Shown here: piece by piece, positions 30,889 through 38,180 of the stretch | Layout of the letters: every line of letters starts with the position of its first letter | How positions within the stretch are numbered: the stretch's first letter is position 1 | Assembly: GCA_043813445.1 (NCBI GenBank) | Contig: JBDRLD010000028.1 | Span: forward strand, 1 to 39,667 | Source of the DNA: JBDRLD01 sp043813445 | GTDB taxonomy: Bacteria; Patescibacteriota; Patescibacteriia; JACPHY01 | DNA: 39,667 bases | Direction: 5' to 3' | Made by a program: the position numbers and the translations under genes | Notes under the pieces: model-generated | The model's input: only the letters and a program-made list of their open reading frames with translations | What the model was told of the DNA's origin: nothing | The model's database searches: none

Positions 30889-32949
30889 ATGATGTGGAAA
30901 CCTATGGGTTTCCGCTACGTTATTTTTGGACTACTCATCATACTGATGGGCTGTCCGCTTGCGGCACTCGCTCTTGTTCCATCCGATCCGCTTTTCAGTG
31001 AGCAGTGGTATCTACAGGATATTGGCGCGCCAACCGCATGGGACACGACGATTGGAAATCCGTCGTCGGTTATTGCGGTACTCGATATTGGTGTCGACAT
31101 TAATCATCCAGATCTTGCGGATGCAATGTGGATCAATCCTGATGAAGTGTCCGGGAATGGTATTGACGATGATGGGAATGGATATATCGATGACATGCAT
31201 GGTTGGGATTTTGTGGGTCATGATGCTGACCCGACGCCTGCGTATGATGTCCCCGGATCCAATCCGAACGACCTTCATCATGGAACCACCGTTGCTGGCA
31301 TTATCGCGGCGCGCGGGGATAACGGCGTCGGTATCGTTGGTATTGATTGGCTCGCGAAGATCATGCCGCTCCGCGTGCTGTCCAGCGATGGAACCGGTGA
31401 TGTGAGTGCGGTGCTGAAGGCGCTCGCATACGCCGAGCGTGAGGGTGCTACGATTGTGAACATGAGTTTTGTCGGTGCAGATCGATCGCCAGAGCTGGAT
31501 GCAATGGTGGATGAACTGGCGGCGCATGGAATTCTCATTGTCGCTGCCGGTGGAAATGAGGATAATTCCGGGCGGGGCAACCTCGACGTGTATCCGGCGT
31601 ATCCCATTTGTTCAGGAACCGACGGCGAAGATGTACTTGGTGTCGCCGCATCGGATCAGAATGGGCAGAAAGCGTCGTTCTCGAGCTACGGAAGTTGCGT
31701 GGATATCGTTGCGCCAGGGAGTCATATTGCCGGAGCGCTCTACCACGATCCCACCCATACCATCATTGCAATTGACAAAAACATCACGAAAACGACGTTC
31801 AGCGATCCGTTCGGTGGATATTTTTCCGGAACATCCTACGCAACGCCGATTGTCGCCGGTGCGGCCTCGCTGCTTCGTGGACTGCTTCCACTGGCGACAC
31901 CACATGAGATCGTGCACATCTTGAAGCAAACCGCAGTGCCGGTGGAGCGATTGCCTGCCGGACTGCAGAATCGACTCGGTGCCGGACGTCTCAATCTTGC
32001 GGCGGCGGTTGCAGAGGCGGCGAAGCGTGTGCAGCTCATACCGAGCACTTCGCGATCGACCATCGATGTCGACGCGGTACTCGCATCGCCGGGTGTCCCT
32101 GTTCCGGTGCGCGTGACCGTGCGTGATGCGAACGGGAATGGCTTGGCGGGTCGTGCGGTTGTGCTTGGATCATCACGTGTAAATGATAGTATCACGCCGA
32201 GTGAGGTGCTTACCGACGCGGGCGGAGTAGCGACGTTTGCGATCCTCGCAACCGAGGAGGGGATTGCGACGCTCGCAGCATCTGCAGGCGACCTCGTTAT
32301 TGCGAACGGTCGCGCCGTGTTTGCATCGGCAACCACGGCTCCGATCGGAGTTGGGTCGTTGCTTAAGGGTTCGACGAGTGCAGTGTACGTAATCGGGTCA
32401 GATGCGAAGCGGTATGCATTCCCGGATGCGCAGACGTATCGGTCGTGGTATGCGGATGACTTCAGTGTGCAGCGTGTCCCGGACACGGTGCTTGCCGCAT
32501 TTCCGCTCGGCGGACTTATCACCGTGCGGCCAGGGACATATCTCGTGAAGATTCAGTCCGATCCGAAGGTGTATGCGGTGGATGCTTCGAGAACGGGGCG
32601 GATCGGCGGTATGCTGCGGTGGGTGGAGAGTGAGACTGTAGCGACACAGCTGTTCGGGAGCGATTGGGCACAGCGAGTCATCGATGTGCCGGTTGAGTTC
32701 TTTACGACATATACGATCGGCGCGTCGCTTGATGGAACGACCTATCCGGATGGCGTCGTGCTCGAGGATGAACGTGACGGCGAACGATACTTGGCAGTGA
32801 ACGGTACACGTCGTCACATTATGTCCATGCTCTCCTTCCTCCAAAATGGCTTCCAGCTTAGGCATGTTATCCATATTCCTACCGTGAATCTCCCAGATGG
32901 AGCCCCAATCATCAAACGAGAGGCGAATATCGCGGCCCCTGTTTTGTGA
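30889..32949 (+). CDS. Secreted subtilisin-family (S8) serine protease with the shared surface domain
   Basis: 686 residues. A signal sequence (FRYVIFGLLIILMGCPLAAL) is followed by a possible lipobox (LMGC, Cys22) or a signal peptidase I site at ALA. The S8 triad is complete: Asp66 in VLDIGVD, His131 in HHGTTVAG, Ser316 in GTSYATP, with oxyanion Asn223 in AAGGNE. A calcium-type insert GNGIDDDGNGYIDD lies between Asp and His. No propeptide domain is obvious. Residues about 385-480 form an Ig-like/Big_1-like unit (VPVRVTVRDANGNGLAGR). The C-terminal roughly 190 residues carry the surface domain shared with the S-layer protein. It probably processes or trims coat proteins outside the cell. The start is uncertain: ATG 30856, 30889 and 30892 are all possible, and GTG 30832 lies in a hairpin. 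Confidence 0.85.
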   Translation: MMWKPMGFRYVIFGLLIILMGCPLAALALVPSDPLFSEQWYLQDIGAPTAWDTTIGNPSSVIAVLDIGVDINHPDLADAMWINPDEVSGNGIDDDGNGYIDDMHGWDFVGHDADPTPAYDVPGSNPNDLHHGTTVAGIIAARGDNGVGIVGIDWLAKIMPLRVLSSDGTGDVSAVLKALAYAEREGATIVNMSFVGADRSPELDAMVDELAAHGILIVAAGGNEDNSGRGNLDVYPAYPICSGTDGEDVLGVAASDQNGQKASFSSYGSCVDIVAPGSHIAGALYHDPTHTIIAIDKNITKTTFSDPFGGYFSGTSYATPIVAGAASLLRGLLPLATPHEIVHILKQTAVPVERLPAGLQNRLGAGRLNLAAAVAEAAKRVQLIPSTSRSTIDVDAVLASPGVPVPVRVTVRDANGNGLAGRAVVLGSSRVNDSITPSEVLTDAGGVATFAILATEEGIATLAASAGDLVIANGRAVFASATTAPIGVGSLLKGSTSAVYVIGSDAKRYAFPDAQTYRSWYADDFSVQRVPDTVLAAFPLGGLITVRPGTYLVKIQSDPKVYAVDASRTGRIGGMLRWVESETVATQLFGSDWAQRVIDVPVEFFTTYTIGASLDGTTYPDGVVLEDERDGERYLAVNGTRRHIMSMLSFLQNGFQLRHVIHIPTVNLPDGAPIIKREANIAAPVL
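32338..32890 (+). other. Shared surface domain (KRYAFPDA type), copy in the subtilase
   Basis: Motifs: GSLLKGSTSAVYVIGSDAKR, YAFPDAQTYRSWYADDF, RPGTYLVKIQSDPKVYAVD, GGMLRWVESETVA, VIDVPVEFFTTYTIGASLDG. A small insert (SRTGRIG) breaks the VYAVD...GGMLRW segment compared with the other two copies. Confidence 0.85.
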
Positions 32950-32955
32950 TATAAT
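32947..32955 (+). promoter_or_regulatory. Extended -10 promoter overlapping the subtilase stop codon
   Basis: TGA-TATAAT, a consensus -10 with extended TGN. The TGA is the subtilase stop. A start near 32962 would favour an internal ATG (32993 or 32999) for the GxxExxY gene. Confidence 0.5.
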
Positions 32956-33001
32956 ACGGATGATGCTGATTGAAAAAGCAGATGATGCGGATATGCGGAT
33001 G
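32954..33001. repeat. Left inverted repeat of the GxxExxY element (family D)
   Basis: Outer box ATACGGAT (32954-32961), a 19-base spacer, inner box GATGATGCGGATATGCGGAT (32981-33000). Matched by the right end at 33391-33435. Confidence 0.75.
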
Positions 33002-33424
33002 CACGATGATGGGCTCATTTATGCAGAGCTCACCTATCAATTAAACGGTGTCTGCTTTGCGGTTCAGAATGTTTTGGGACGGAATTGCTCGGAGAAGCAA
33101 TACGCAGATGCGATCGAAAAGTACCTAATAGAAAAAGAGTTGTCTTTTAGTAGAGAATATGTTCTTCCGCCAATGTTCGAGGGTGAACAGCCGGGACGAC
33201 ATCGCGTGGACTTCTTTATTGACGGACGTGTAGTGCTTGAATTGAAGGCTAAGAAAATGATCGAACGAGTCGATTATGATCAGCTTCTTCGGTATTTGAA
33301 TGTATTAAATTGCAAGTTGGGACTGTTGGTAAATTTTCGAGAACGAAATTTGAAACCAAGGCGTGTACTTAATTCACGGGCACCGGTAATCATATCGGCA
33401 TATCCGCATCATCGGCATCTTTGA
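32960..33424 (+). CDS. GxxExxY-family protein (PD-(D/E)XK nuclease-like), bounded by inverted repeats
   Basis: 154 residues with the first ATG. LGRNCSEKQYADAIEKYL (39-56) is the form of the GxxExxY signature I know from candidate-phyla members. HRVDFFIDGRVVLELKAKK gives the PD-(D/E)XK pattern (Asp84, Glu94, Lys96), and YDQLLRYLNVLNCKLGLLVN and FRERNLKPRRVLN complete the family (PF13366/TIGR04256 by recall). The biochemical role of the family is not established; a DNA nuclease fold is inferred. The first 14 and last 10 or so residues are encoded by the flanking repeats (ADDADMR and SAYPHHRHL). If transcription starts just after TATAAT, translation would begin at Met12 or Met14 instead. The gene interrupts the run from surface proteins to sugar enzymes and is probably a mobile or selfish unit. 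Confidence 0.85.
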   Translation: MMLIEKADDADMRMHDDGLIYAELTYQLNGVCFAVQNVLGRNCSEKQYADAIEKYLIEKELSFSREYVLPPMFEGEQPGRHRVDFFIDGRVVLELKAKKMIERVDYDQLLRYLNVLNCKLGLLVNFRERNLKPRRVLNSRAPVIISAYPHHRHL

Positions 33425-33435
33425 TTGATCCGTAT
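33391..33435. repeat. Right inverted repeat of the GxxExxY element (family D)
   Basis: Inner box ATCGGCATATCCGCATCATC (33394-33413), a 14-base spacer, outer box ATCCGTAT (33428-33435). On the other strand the inner box matches the left end at 19 of 20 positions. It contains the stop of the GxxExxY gene and ends 4 bases before the next start. Confidence 0.75.
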
Positions 33436-33439
33436 ACGT

Positions 33440-34450
33440 ATGTTTGAAAAACCCATTTTTGATAGGCCGAACGTGCTCGTGACCGGTGGTGCGGGTTTTA
33501 TTGGTTCGCGACTTTGTGAGCGTCTTCTTGAACGGGCAAAGGTGATTTGCGCGGACAACTTCGTTTCTGGGACTGAGCGGAATATCCACCACCTGTTTCA
33601 GAATCCGAATTTCATTTTTCTCAAGCAGGACGTCGCTGTGCCATTCGATTTGACGACTTTTCCGGAGCTTGAACGGTTCAAGGTAAAGTTTCAGGGAGTG
33701 CAGGAGGTCTATCACTTTGCATGCCCGACTTCGCCGAAGGATTTTGAGAATTTGCGCATCCCGACACTCATCGCGAATGCGTATGGGACGGTGAACACGC
33801 TGCACATCGCGCAACAGTACGAAGCGAGATACATTCTCGGATCGTCATCGGTCGTCTATGGAGATGCGGCGAAAGAGGGTGAGTTCCAGCAGGAGGATCA
33901 CTACGGAGTTGTCGACCATCTCGGTCCACGCGCGTGTTACGACGAGGGGAAGCGGTTTGCTGAGACCGTGGTCGCTACGTATCGGCAGCAGTATGGTATT
34001 GACGCGAAGATCGCGCGCATCTTTCGAACGTACGGCCCGCGACAGCGGCTACGCATCGGCGAAATGCTCCCGGATTTTATCGTCAACGCACTCGAGGGGC
34101 GTGATCTCGTCGTTTATGGCGATGAGTCTTTTACAACATCGCTTGCGTACGTCGATGATGTTGTCGATGGTATTCTGAAGCTCATGGCGAGCGAGGAGGG
34201 CGGGCCGATGAATTTTGGTGGAAACGAGTCATATAAGATCGCCGATGTCGCACAGAAGGTTATCGAACTTACGAATTCGACGTCGAAGATCCGATTCGAA
34301 CAACCATTACTCTTCATGCGCGCGCAAGGAATTCCAGACATCGGGCGCGCACGCGAAGCACTCGGCTGGACACCGATCGTGCGACTTGAGGACGGCCTTA
34401 AACTCTCCATAGAATATGCCCAGGCCCATAAGGAGATGTTGGGATACTAG
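33440..34450 (+). CDS. NAD-dependent epimerase/dehydratase, UDP-glucuronate decarboxylase-like
   Basis: 336 residues, extended short-chain dehydrogenase. The NAD-binding motif GGAGFIGS is at 16-23, YHFACPTSPKDFEN matches the 'A.P.SP..Y' loop of UDP-glucuronate decarboxylases (UXS), and SSSVVYG holds the catalytic Ser. GPRACYDEGKRFAE gives the YxxxK pair Tyr167/Lys171, and RIFRTYGPRQR follows. The YDEGKR form is typical of UXS, which makes UDP-xylose from UDP-glucuronate, but a related sugar epimerase cannot be excluded. Cytoplasmic; it would supply donor sugar to the downstream transferases. I chose ATG 33440; a TTG at 33425 would start inside the inverted repeat. Confidence 0.8.
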   Translation: MFEKPIFDRPNVLVTGGAGFIGSRLCERLLERAKVICADNFVSGTERNIHHLFQNPNFIFLKQDVAVPFDLTTFPELERFKVKFQGVQEVYHFACPTSPKDFENLRIPTLIANAYGTVNTLHIAQQYEARYILGSSSVVYGDAAKEGEFQQEDHYGVVDHLGPRACYDEGKRFAETVVATYRQQYGIDAKIARIFRTYGPRQRLRIGEMLPDFIVNALEGRDLVVYGDESFTTSLAYVDDVVDGILKLMASEEGGPMNFGGNESYKIADVAQKVIELTNSTSKIRFEQPLLFMRAQGIPDIGRAREALGWTPIVRLEDGLKLSIEYAQAHKEMLGY

Positions 34451-34474
34451 GGGAAAATATCCAAGGTCCAAGCT

Positions 34475-34500
34475 CAAATGACCAATGAAGTTCCAATGAC
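34475..34500. repeat. Family E repeat, left copy before the GT2 gene
   Basis: AAATGACCAATGAAGTTCC and CCAATGAC. Its inverted relative is at 35271-35324, so the two flank the GT2 gene. Weakly similar TCCAAGGTCCAAGCTC precedes it. Nothing else is seen in 34451-34547. Confidence 0.55.
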
Positions 34501-34547
34501 ACAATTCACGATCAATTCAATTAAATGGACTAAGTTCATTTAACGGT

Positions 34548-35207
34548 ATGCGCGTTGCGGTGATTCCTGCGTACAACGAAGAGCGCACCGTGGGAGATGT
34601 GGTGCGACGCGTGCGGGAGTTTATCCCGCACGTCGTTGTTGTTGACGATGGTTCGAGTGATGCAACGGCTGAGCGTGCGCGTGCAGCCGGTGCGTACGTG
34701 GTGTGTCATGTGGTGAATCGTGGGTTAGGTGGTGCGCTCGGGACGGGTATTCGCATTGCGTGCGATCTAGGAGCAGACTTCATAGTGACGCTCGACGCAG
34801 ATGGGCAGCACGACCCGGTGGACGCCCCTGCACTCATCGCACCCATTGAACGCGGAGACGCGGATGTGGTGATTGGCGTACGAGAACGGAGTGTTGATAT
34901 TCCAGTGTCGCGTCGCGTTGCGCATGCGGTGAGTAATATCTATACGCGACTGCTCTTCGGTGTATACTGTTCGGACACGCAGTCCGGTTTTCGTGCGATG
35001 AGCCGCTCTGCCGCAATGCGGATTGAGATTCGTACGAATCGTATGGAGGTTTCATCGGAGATTATCGGTGAGATCGGTCGACACAAGCTTCGTCTTGTGG
35101 AGGTGCCAATCAGAACTATTTACACCGACTACTCACTCTCGAAGGGGCAGAGCTTCACTGCCGGCCTCAAAACCGCGTGGTCGCTGCTACTTCGAAAACT
35201 GCTCTGA
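34548..35207 (+). CDS. GT2 family glycosyltransferase, polyprenyl/dolichyl-phosphate sugar synthase type
   Basis: 219 residues, GT-A fold. IPAYNEE opens the protein, VVDDGSSD (31-38) binds the nucleotide, LDADGQHDP (82-90) is the metal-binding DxD region, and SDTQSGFRA (142-150) is typical of dolichyl-phosphate mannose synthase-like enzymes. There is no membrane segment. Such enzymes move a sugar from a nucleotide to polyprenyl phosphate on the inner membrane face, giving the donor for outer-face transferases. The next gene encodes a DUF2304 membrane protein, the usual partner. A terminator lies 10 bases after the stop, so the two genes are probably not one transcript unless it is read through. 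Confidence 0.85.
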   Translation: MRVAVIPAYNEERTVGDVVRRVREFIPHVVVVDDGSSDATAERARAAGAYVVCHVVNRGLGGALGTGIRIACDLGADFIVTLDADGQHDPVDAPALIAPIERGDADVVIGVRERSVDIPVSRRVAHAVSNIYTRLLFGVYCSDTQSGFRAMSRSAAMRIEIRTNRMEVSSEIIGEIGRHKLRLVEVPIRTIYTDYSLSKGQSFTAGLKTAWSLLLRKLL

Positions 35208-35217
35208 GTCTCCCATT

Positions 35218-35238
35218 AAAAGACTCCCGGAGTCTTTT
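35218..35238. terminator. Short bidirectional terminator after the GT2 gene
   Basis: AAAAGACTC, loop CCG, GAGTCTTTT. Confidence 0.8.
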
Positions 35239-35270
35239 CACGTAGCATCATGGTAGAGCCCCTCGTGTGT

Positions 35271-35324
35271 TGATCATTGGGCATTGGAATTTTGTTGGTC
35301 ATTTGAATTTGGGAATTGGTCATT
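35271..35324. repeat. Family E repeat, right copy after the GT2 gene
   Basis: TGATCATTGGGCATTGG, TTGTTGGTCATTTG and GGGAATTGGTCATT. On the other strand it reads CAAATGACCAACAAAATTCC, matching the left copy. Confidence 0.55.
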
Positions 35325-35343
35325 CTTTGCGAAGCAAAGCCGT

Positions 35344-35727
35344 ATGCTCATGCGTTTTCTCCTAATTATTGTTGCGGGGGCTGGACTCGTTTGGACGCTG
35401 TCACGTGTGCGGCGTCGTGATGTGCGACGACGTGAACTTATCGGTTGGGGGATCGTTTGGATCCTCGTCGCTGCGGTTGCGGTTGTTCCCGAGGGGACGA
35501 ATCGTCTCGCGGATCTCCTGGGAATCGGCCGTGGGGCCGATGTGGTGGTGTATAGTGCGCTTGTTGTTATGGTTGTGCTCCATATTCGCCAGTCGGTGCG
35601 TATGGAACGGATGGATCGTGATATTACGATCGTGACTCGGGAGATTGCCAGCCAGGATTTTCGACAGCGTGGAGATGCTGGTGGGCTTGCCGAGCGCGGC
35701 TTGAAGCGGCAGGATGGTGATATGTGA
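35344..35727 (+). CDS. DUF2304 small membrane protein
   Basis: 127 residues. Three hydrophobic segments (FLLIIVAGAGLVWTL, ELIGWGIVWILVAAVAVVP, VVVYSALVVMVVLHI) and the motif NRLADLLGIGRGADVVVY, typical of DUF2304 (PF10066), followed by a charged cytoplasmic coil RMERMDRDITIVTREIA. DUF2304 genes usually sit beside GT2 polyprenyl-phosphate transferases, as here, and are thought to help them at the membrane; the exact role is not known to me. ATG 35350 is an alternative start. The stop overlaps the next gene (GTGA), suggesting coupling. Confidence 0.85.
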   Translation: MLMRFLLIIVAGAGLVWTLSRVRRRDVRRRELIGWGIVWILVAAVAVVPEGTNRLADLLGIGRGADVVVYSALVVMVVLHIRQSVRMERMDRDITIVTREIASQDFRQRGDAGGLAERGLKRQDGDM

Positions 35728-36866
35728 TCTACATCATCATTTTGTCTTACCAGAGCCCCGACGACGTTCGGCGCTGCGTAGAGAGTGTTCTTCGCACAAA
35801 TGAGCGACCCGAGCGATTTCGGGTCGTTGTTGTGGATAATGCTTCAACTGAGGACACCCGTGCCGCACTCTCAGAGTTCGACGGTCGCATTGATGTTATC
35901 CTTGAGTCGGAGAATACCGGGTACGCGGGTGGGATGAATGTTGGAATCCGACATGCCCTGCAGCATGGCGCAGAATACGTGGTATTACTCAATCAGGACA
36001 CCGAAGTGGATCCGACATGGCTCACACACCTCCGTGCAGCGATGGAATCAGATACACGAATCGCTGCGGCGCAGCCGCGGATTATGTATGGTGGGAGCGA
36101 TGCCCCGCACGATGATCTTGTAAACAGCGTCGGCAATGAGATCCATGTGCTCGGGTTTGGTTATGCGGGCGGCCACGGCGAGCGGTGGAGTGCAATTCGT
36201 TCACGATTACACGGGTATCCATATCCGGAGGTAACGTACTGCTCCGGCGCGGCGGTGATGTACCGAGCCAGAGCACTTATCGACGTGGCGTTGCAGAAGT
36301 TAGAAGTTAGAAGTGAGAAGTCAGAAGAAGATAACTCTCAAATCTCAACTCTCAACTCTCAATTTTTCGACGAGGATTATTTCCTTTACCACGAAGATCT
36401 CGATATCGGAGTGCGATTCTGGCTGCGCGATTGGAGTAGTGTGCTCGTACCAAACGCGGTCGTCACACATCATTATGAATTCTCACGGAGCATCGCAAAA
36501 CTCTATTGGATGGAGCGGAACCGCATGTTGTTCCTCTACCAGAATTTCCGTCTCCCAACATTACTCCTCCTCGCGCTCCCGCTGCTCGTAAGCGAGCTTG
36601 GAATGCTCATGATTGCTCGTCGGGGCGGATGGCTCAAAGAGAAGCTCCGCGCATGGCGATCGCTTGGCTCGGTAACGCGTTGGCATACGTACTATGCGCA
36701 CCGGCGAATGAAGCAGGCGAAGCGTATGCTTCCCGATCGCGCCATCATACGACGGCTATCACCGGTACTTGCGAATCAGGAGGTATCAAGTCCGTTGGTC
36801 GATCATATCGTTAATCCACTCGTCTCCCTCTGGTGGCGTTGTGTCCTCCCGTTTATTCGGTGGTAA
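35724..36866 (+). CDS. GT2 family glycosyltransferase (rhamnosyltransferase type) with a repeat-derived insert
   Basis: 380 residues. Its GTG start overlaps the DUF2304 stop. GT-A motifs are IILSYQSPDD, VVDNAS (36-41), NTGYAGGMNVGI, LNQDTEVDP (89-97), CSGAAVMYRA and HEDLDIGVRFW (223-233). The C-terminal 100 residues are hydrophobic then basic (LPTLLLLALPLLVSELGMLM), as in rhamnosyltransferases of lipid-linked glycan synthesis. Between LIDVAL and FFDEDYF lies an abnormal hydrophilic insert (residues 191-213, KLEVRSEKSE and NSQISTLNSQ) encoded by a low-complexity repeat. The frame is kept and catalytic motifs on both sides are intact, so the enzyme may still work. A 108-base palindrome follows directly. 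Confidence 0.85.
   Translation: MIYIIILSYQSPDDVRRCVESVLRTNERPERFRVVVVDNASTEDTRAALSEFDGRIDVILESENTGYAGGMNVGIRHALQHGAEYVVLLNQDTEVDPTWLTHLRAAMESDTRIAAAQPRIMYGGSDAPHDDLVNSVGNEIHVLGFGYAGGHGERWSAIRSRLHGYPYPEVTYCSGAAVMYRARALIDVALQKLEVRSEKSEEDNSQISTLNSQFFDEDYFLYHEDLDIGVRFWLRDWSSVLVPNAVVTHHYEFSRSIAKLYWMERNRMLFLYQNFRLPTLLLLALPLLVSELGMLMIARRGGWLKEKLRAWRSLGSVTRWHTYYAHRRMKQAKRMLPDRAIIRRLSPVLANQEVSSPLVDHIVNPLVSLWWRCVLPFIRW
36294..36362 (+). repeat. Low-complexity repeat inserted in frame in the GT2 gene
   Basis: The left part has units of AGAAGTT/AGAAGTG (AGAAGTTAGAAGTTAGAAG), the right part units of CTCAACT (CTCAACTCTCAACTCTCAA). The halves are imperfect complements, so a hairpin is possible. Confidence 0.75.
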
Positions 36867-36974
36867 ATACAGATTAGATCGGAATACCGATGATGCTGAT
36901 ATACGGATAAGAAATACCGTTGTGGTATCCCATCAGCATATCCGCATCATCTGCATAGAGTTATACATCCGTAT
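36867..36974. repeat. Gene-free palindromic element with GxxExxY-type ends (family D)
   Basis: Ends ATACAGAT (36867-36874) and ATCCGTAT (36967-36974). The inner boxes are GATGATGCTGATATACGGAT (36889-36908) and, on the other strand, GATGATGCGGATATGCTGAT (36932-36951). The centre is AATACC-GTTGT-GGTATC. It fills precisely the space between the stop of one gene and the ATG of the next. Confidence 0.75.
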
Positions 36975-38081
36975 ATGCGTGTTGCACACATTGTTTCGAC
37001 CTACCCTCCTTATCGCGGCGGCATGGGAAATGTTGCTCGTGAACTCGCACAACGCACCGTCGATGTTGGGTTTGAGGTGCGTGTGCTCACGCCGGCAGTA
37101 ACAGATCACGAGGAGACACGGCACGTCCGCGCGGGTTTGCGATACGGGAATGCGGCCTGGTGTCCATCTATCGGTCATCAGCTCATCGACGGACGATACA
37201 CGATTGCACACCTTCACTGGCCGTTTATTGGGACGCTCGGAATGGTCTTGCGCTGGCGGCGACGGTATCCGAATCGACGCCTTGTCGTGCAGTATCATAT
37301 GGACCTCGTTGCAACCGGTGCACGAGGTGCGGCATTCTCGTCCTACGTGAAGCGTGCGCTCCCGAATGTCGTATCCGTTGCCGACGCCATTGTCGCCACA
37401 TCGCGTGACTATGCAGAGCACGGTGCCCTTGCCGAGCACATCGAGACACTCGGGGATCGTTTCATGGAAATACCACTAGGTGTCGATGCGGAGCGTTTTA
37501 CTCCACAAGTCGGAAATCGTCAGCCGGGCCCGTTTCGATTATTGTTTGTTGGGGCGCTCGATGTCGCGCACGCATTTAAGGGATTGCCGCTTCTCCTCGA
37601 AGCGATCGAGCGTGTGCCGCGGGTGCAACTGTGTATTGTTGGAGATGGGCCACTACGCGAGAAATACGAAGCGCGTGCGCGGACGATCGGCATTGAGGAG
37701 CGTGTCACATTCCTTGGATCGGTCTCCGACGAGGACCTCCCACAGACGTATTTGAATTCGGATGTTGTGGTACTCCCATCGACGGCGCGATCCGAAGCGT
37801 TTGGCCTTGTACTTCTCGAGGGCATGGCATGCGGAAAGCCGGTGATTACATCAGAGCTTCCCGGTGTTCGTACGGTGGTATCGGATGGGGAGGCAGGACT
37901 CTTAATTGAGCCGGGTGATGTGCAGGCACTTGAGCGTTGCATTATTGCACTTCGTGATGATCTCGATCGTGTCGCGCGGATGGGTGCGGCGGCACGTGCG
38001 CGAGTGGTCAAGCAGTATACGTGGAAAAATGTTGCACACCAGTGGAGAGCGCTCTATGATCAAATCCTCAAAGCTCGTTGA
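36975..38081 (+). CDS. GT4 family glycosyltransferase
   Basis: 368 residues, GT-B type. RGGMGNVARELA (14-25) is the acceptor-domain glycine loop, and AHLHWPFIG and VVQYHMDLVA follow. IPLGVDAERF forms the linker. The donor domain has FVGALDVAHAFKG, IVGDGPLREKY and the EX7E motif in SEAFGLVLLEGMACG. The related family includes mannosyl- and other hexosyltransferases of lipid-linked glycan synthesis. The ATG follows the palindromic element without any gap, so promoter and translation start must lie in or at the edge of that element. No Shine-Dalgarno sequence. Confidence 0.88.
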   Translation: MRVAHIVSTYPPYRGGMGNVARELAQRTVDVGFEVRVLTPAVTDHEETRHVRAGLRYGNAAWCPSIGHQLIDGRYTIAHLHWPFIGTLGMVLRWRRRYPNRRLVVQYHMDLVATGARGAAFSSYVKRALPNVVSVADAIVATSRDYAEHGALAEHIETLGDRFMEIPLGVDAERFTPQVGNRQPGPFRLLFVGALDVAHAFKGLPLLLEAIERVPRVQLCIVGDGPLREKYEARARTIGIEERVTFLGSVSDEDLPQTYLNSDVVVLPSTARSEAFGLVLLEGMACGKPVITSELPGVRTVVSDGEAGLLIEPGDVQALERCIIALRDDLDRVARMGAAARARVVKQYTWKNVAHQWRALYDQILKAR

Positions 38082-38108
38082 ATCGTGATTCCACTTGCGC
38101 TATATCCT

Positions 38109-38175
38109 CTGTCATTGCGATGCTTCCTAGTTCGTCTAGGGCGCCCGCGAACGACACGGCAATCCCGTCCACATC
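38109..38175. repeat. Family A half repeat
   Basis: CTGTCATTGCGATGCTTCC and CGACACGGCAATCCCGT; a variant spacer and no right half. Confidence 0.65.
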
Positions 38176-38180
38176 CCAGT

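Noticed and set aside
32954..33435. Insertion sequence with transposase
   Set aside because: The enclosed gene is a GxxExxY-type protein, not a recognisable DDE, HUH, serine or tyrosine recombinase, and no clear target-site duplication could be seen at the ends; it is reported as an unusual element instead.
36867..36974. Integron attC-like site
   Set aside because: The size and position between genes fit, but the ends are ATACGGAT/ATCCGTAT and no GTTRRRY-type core sites or integrase were found.
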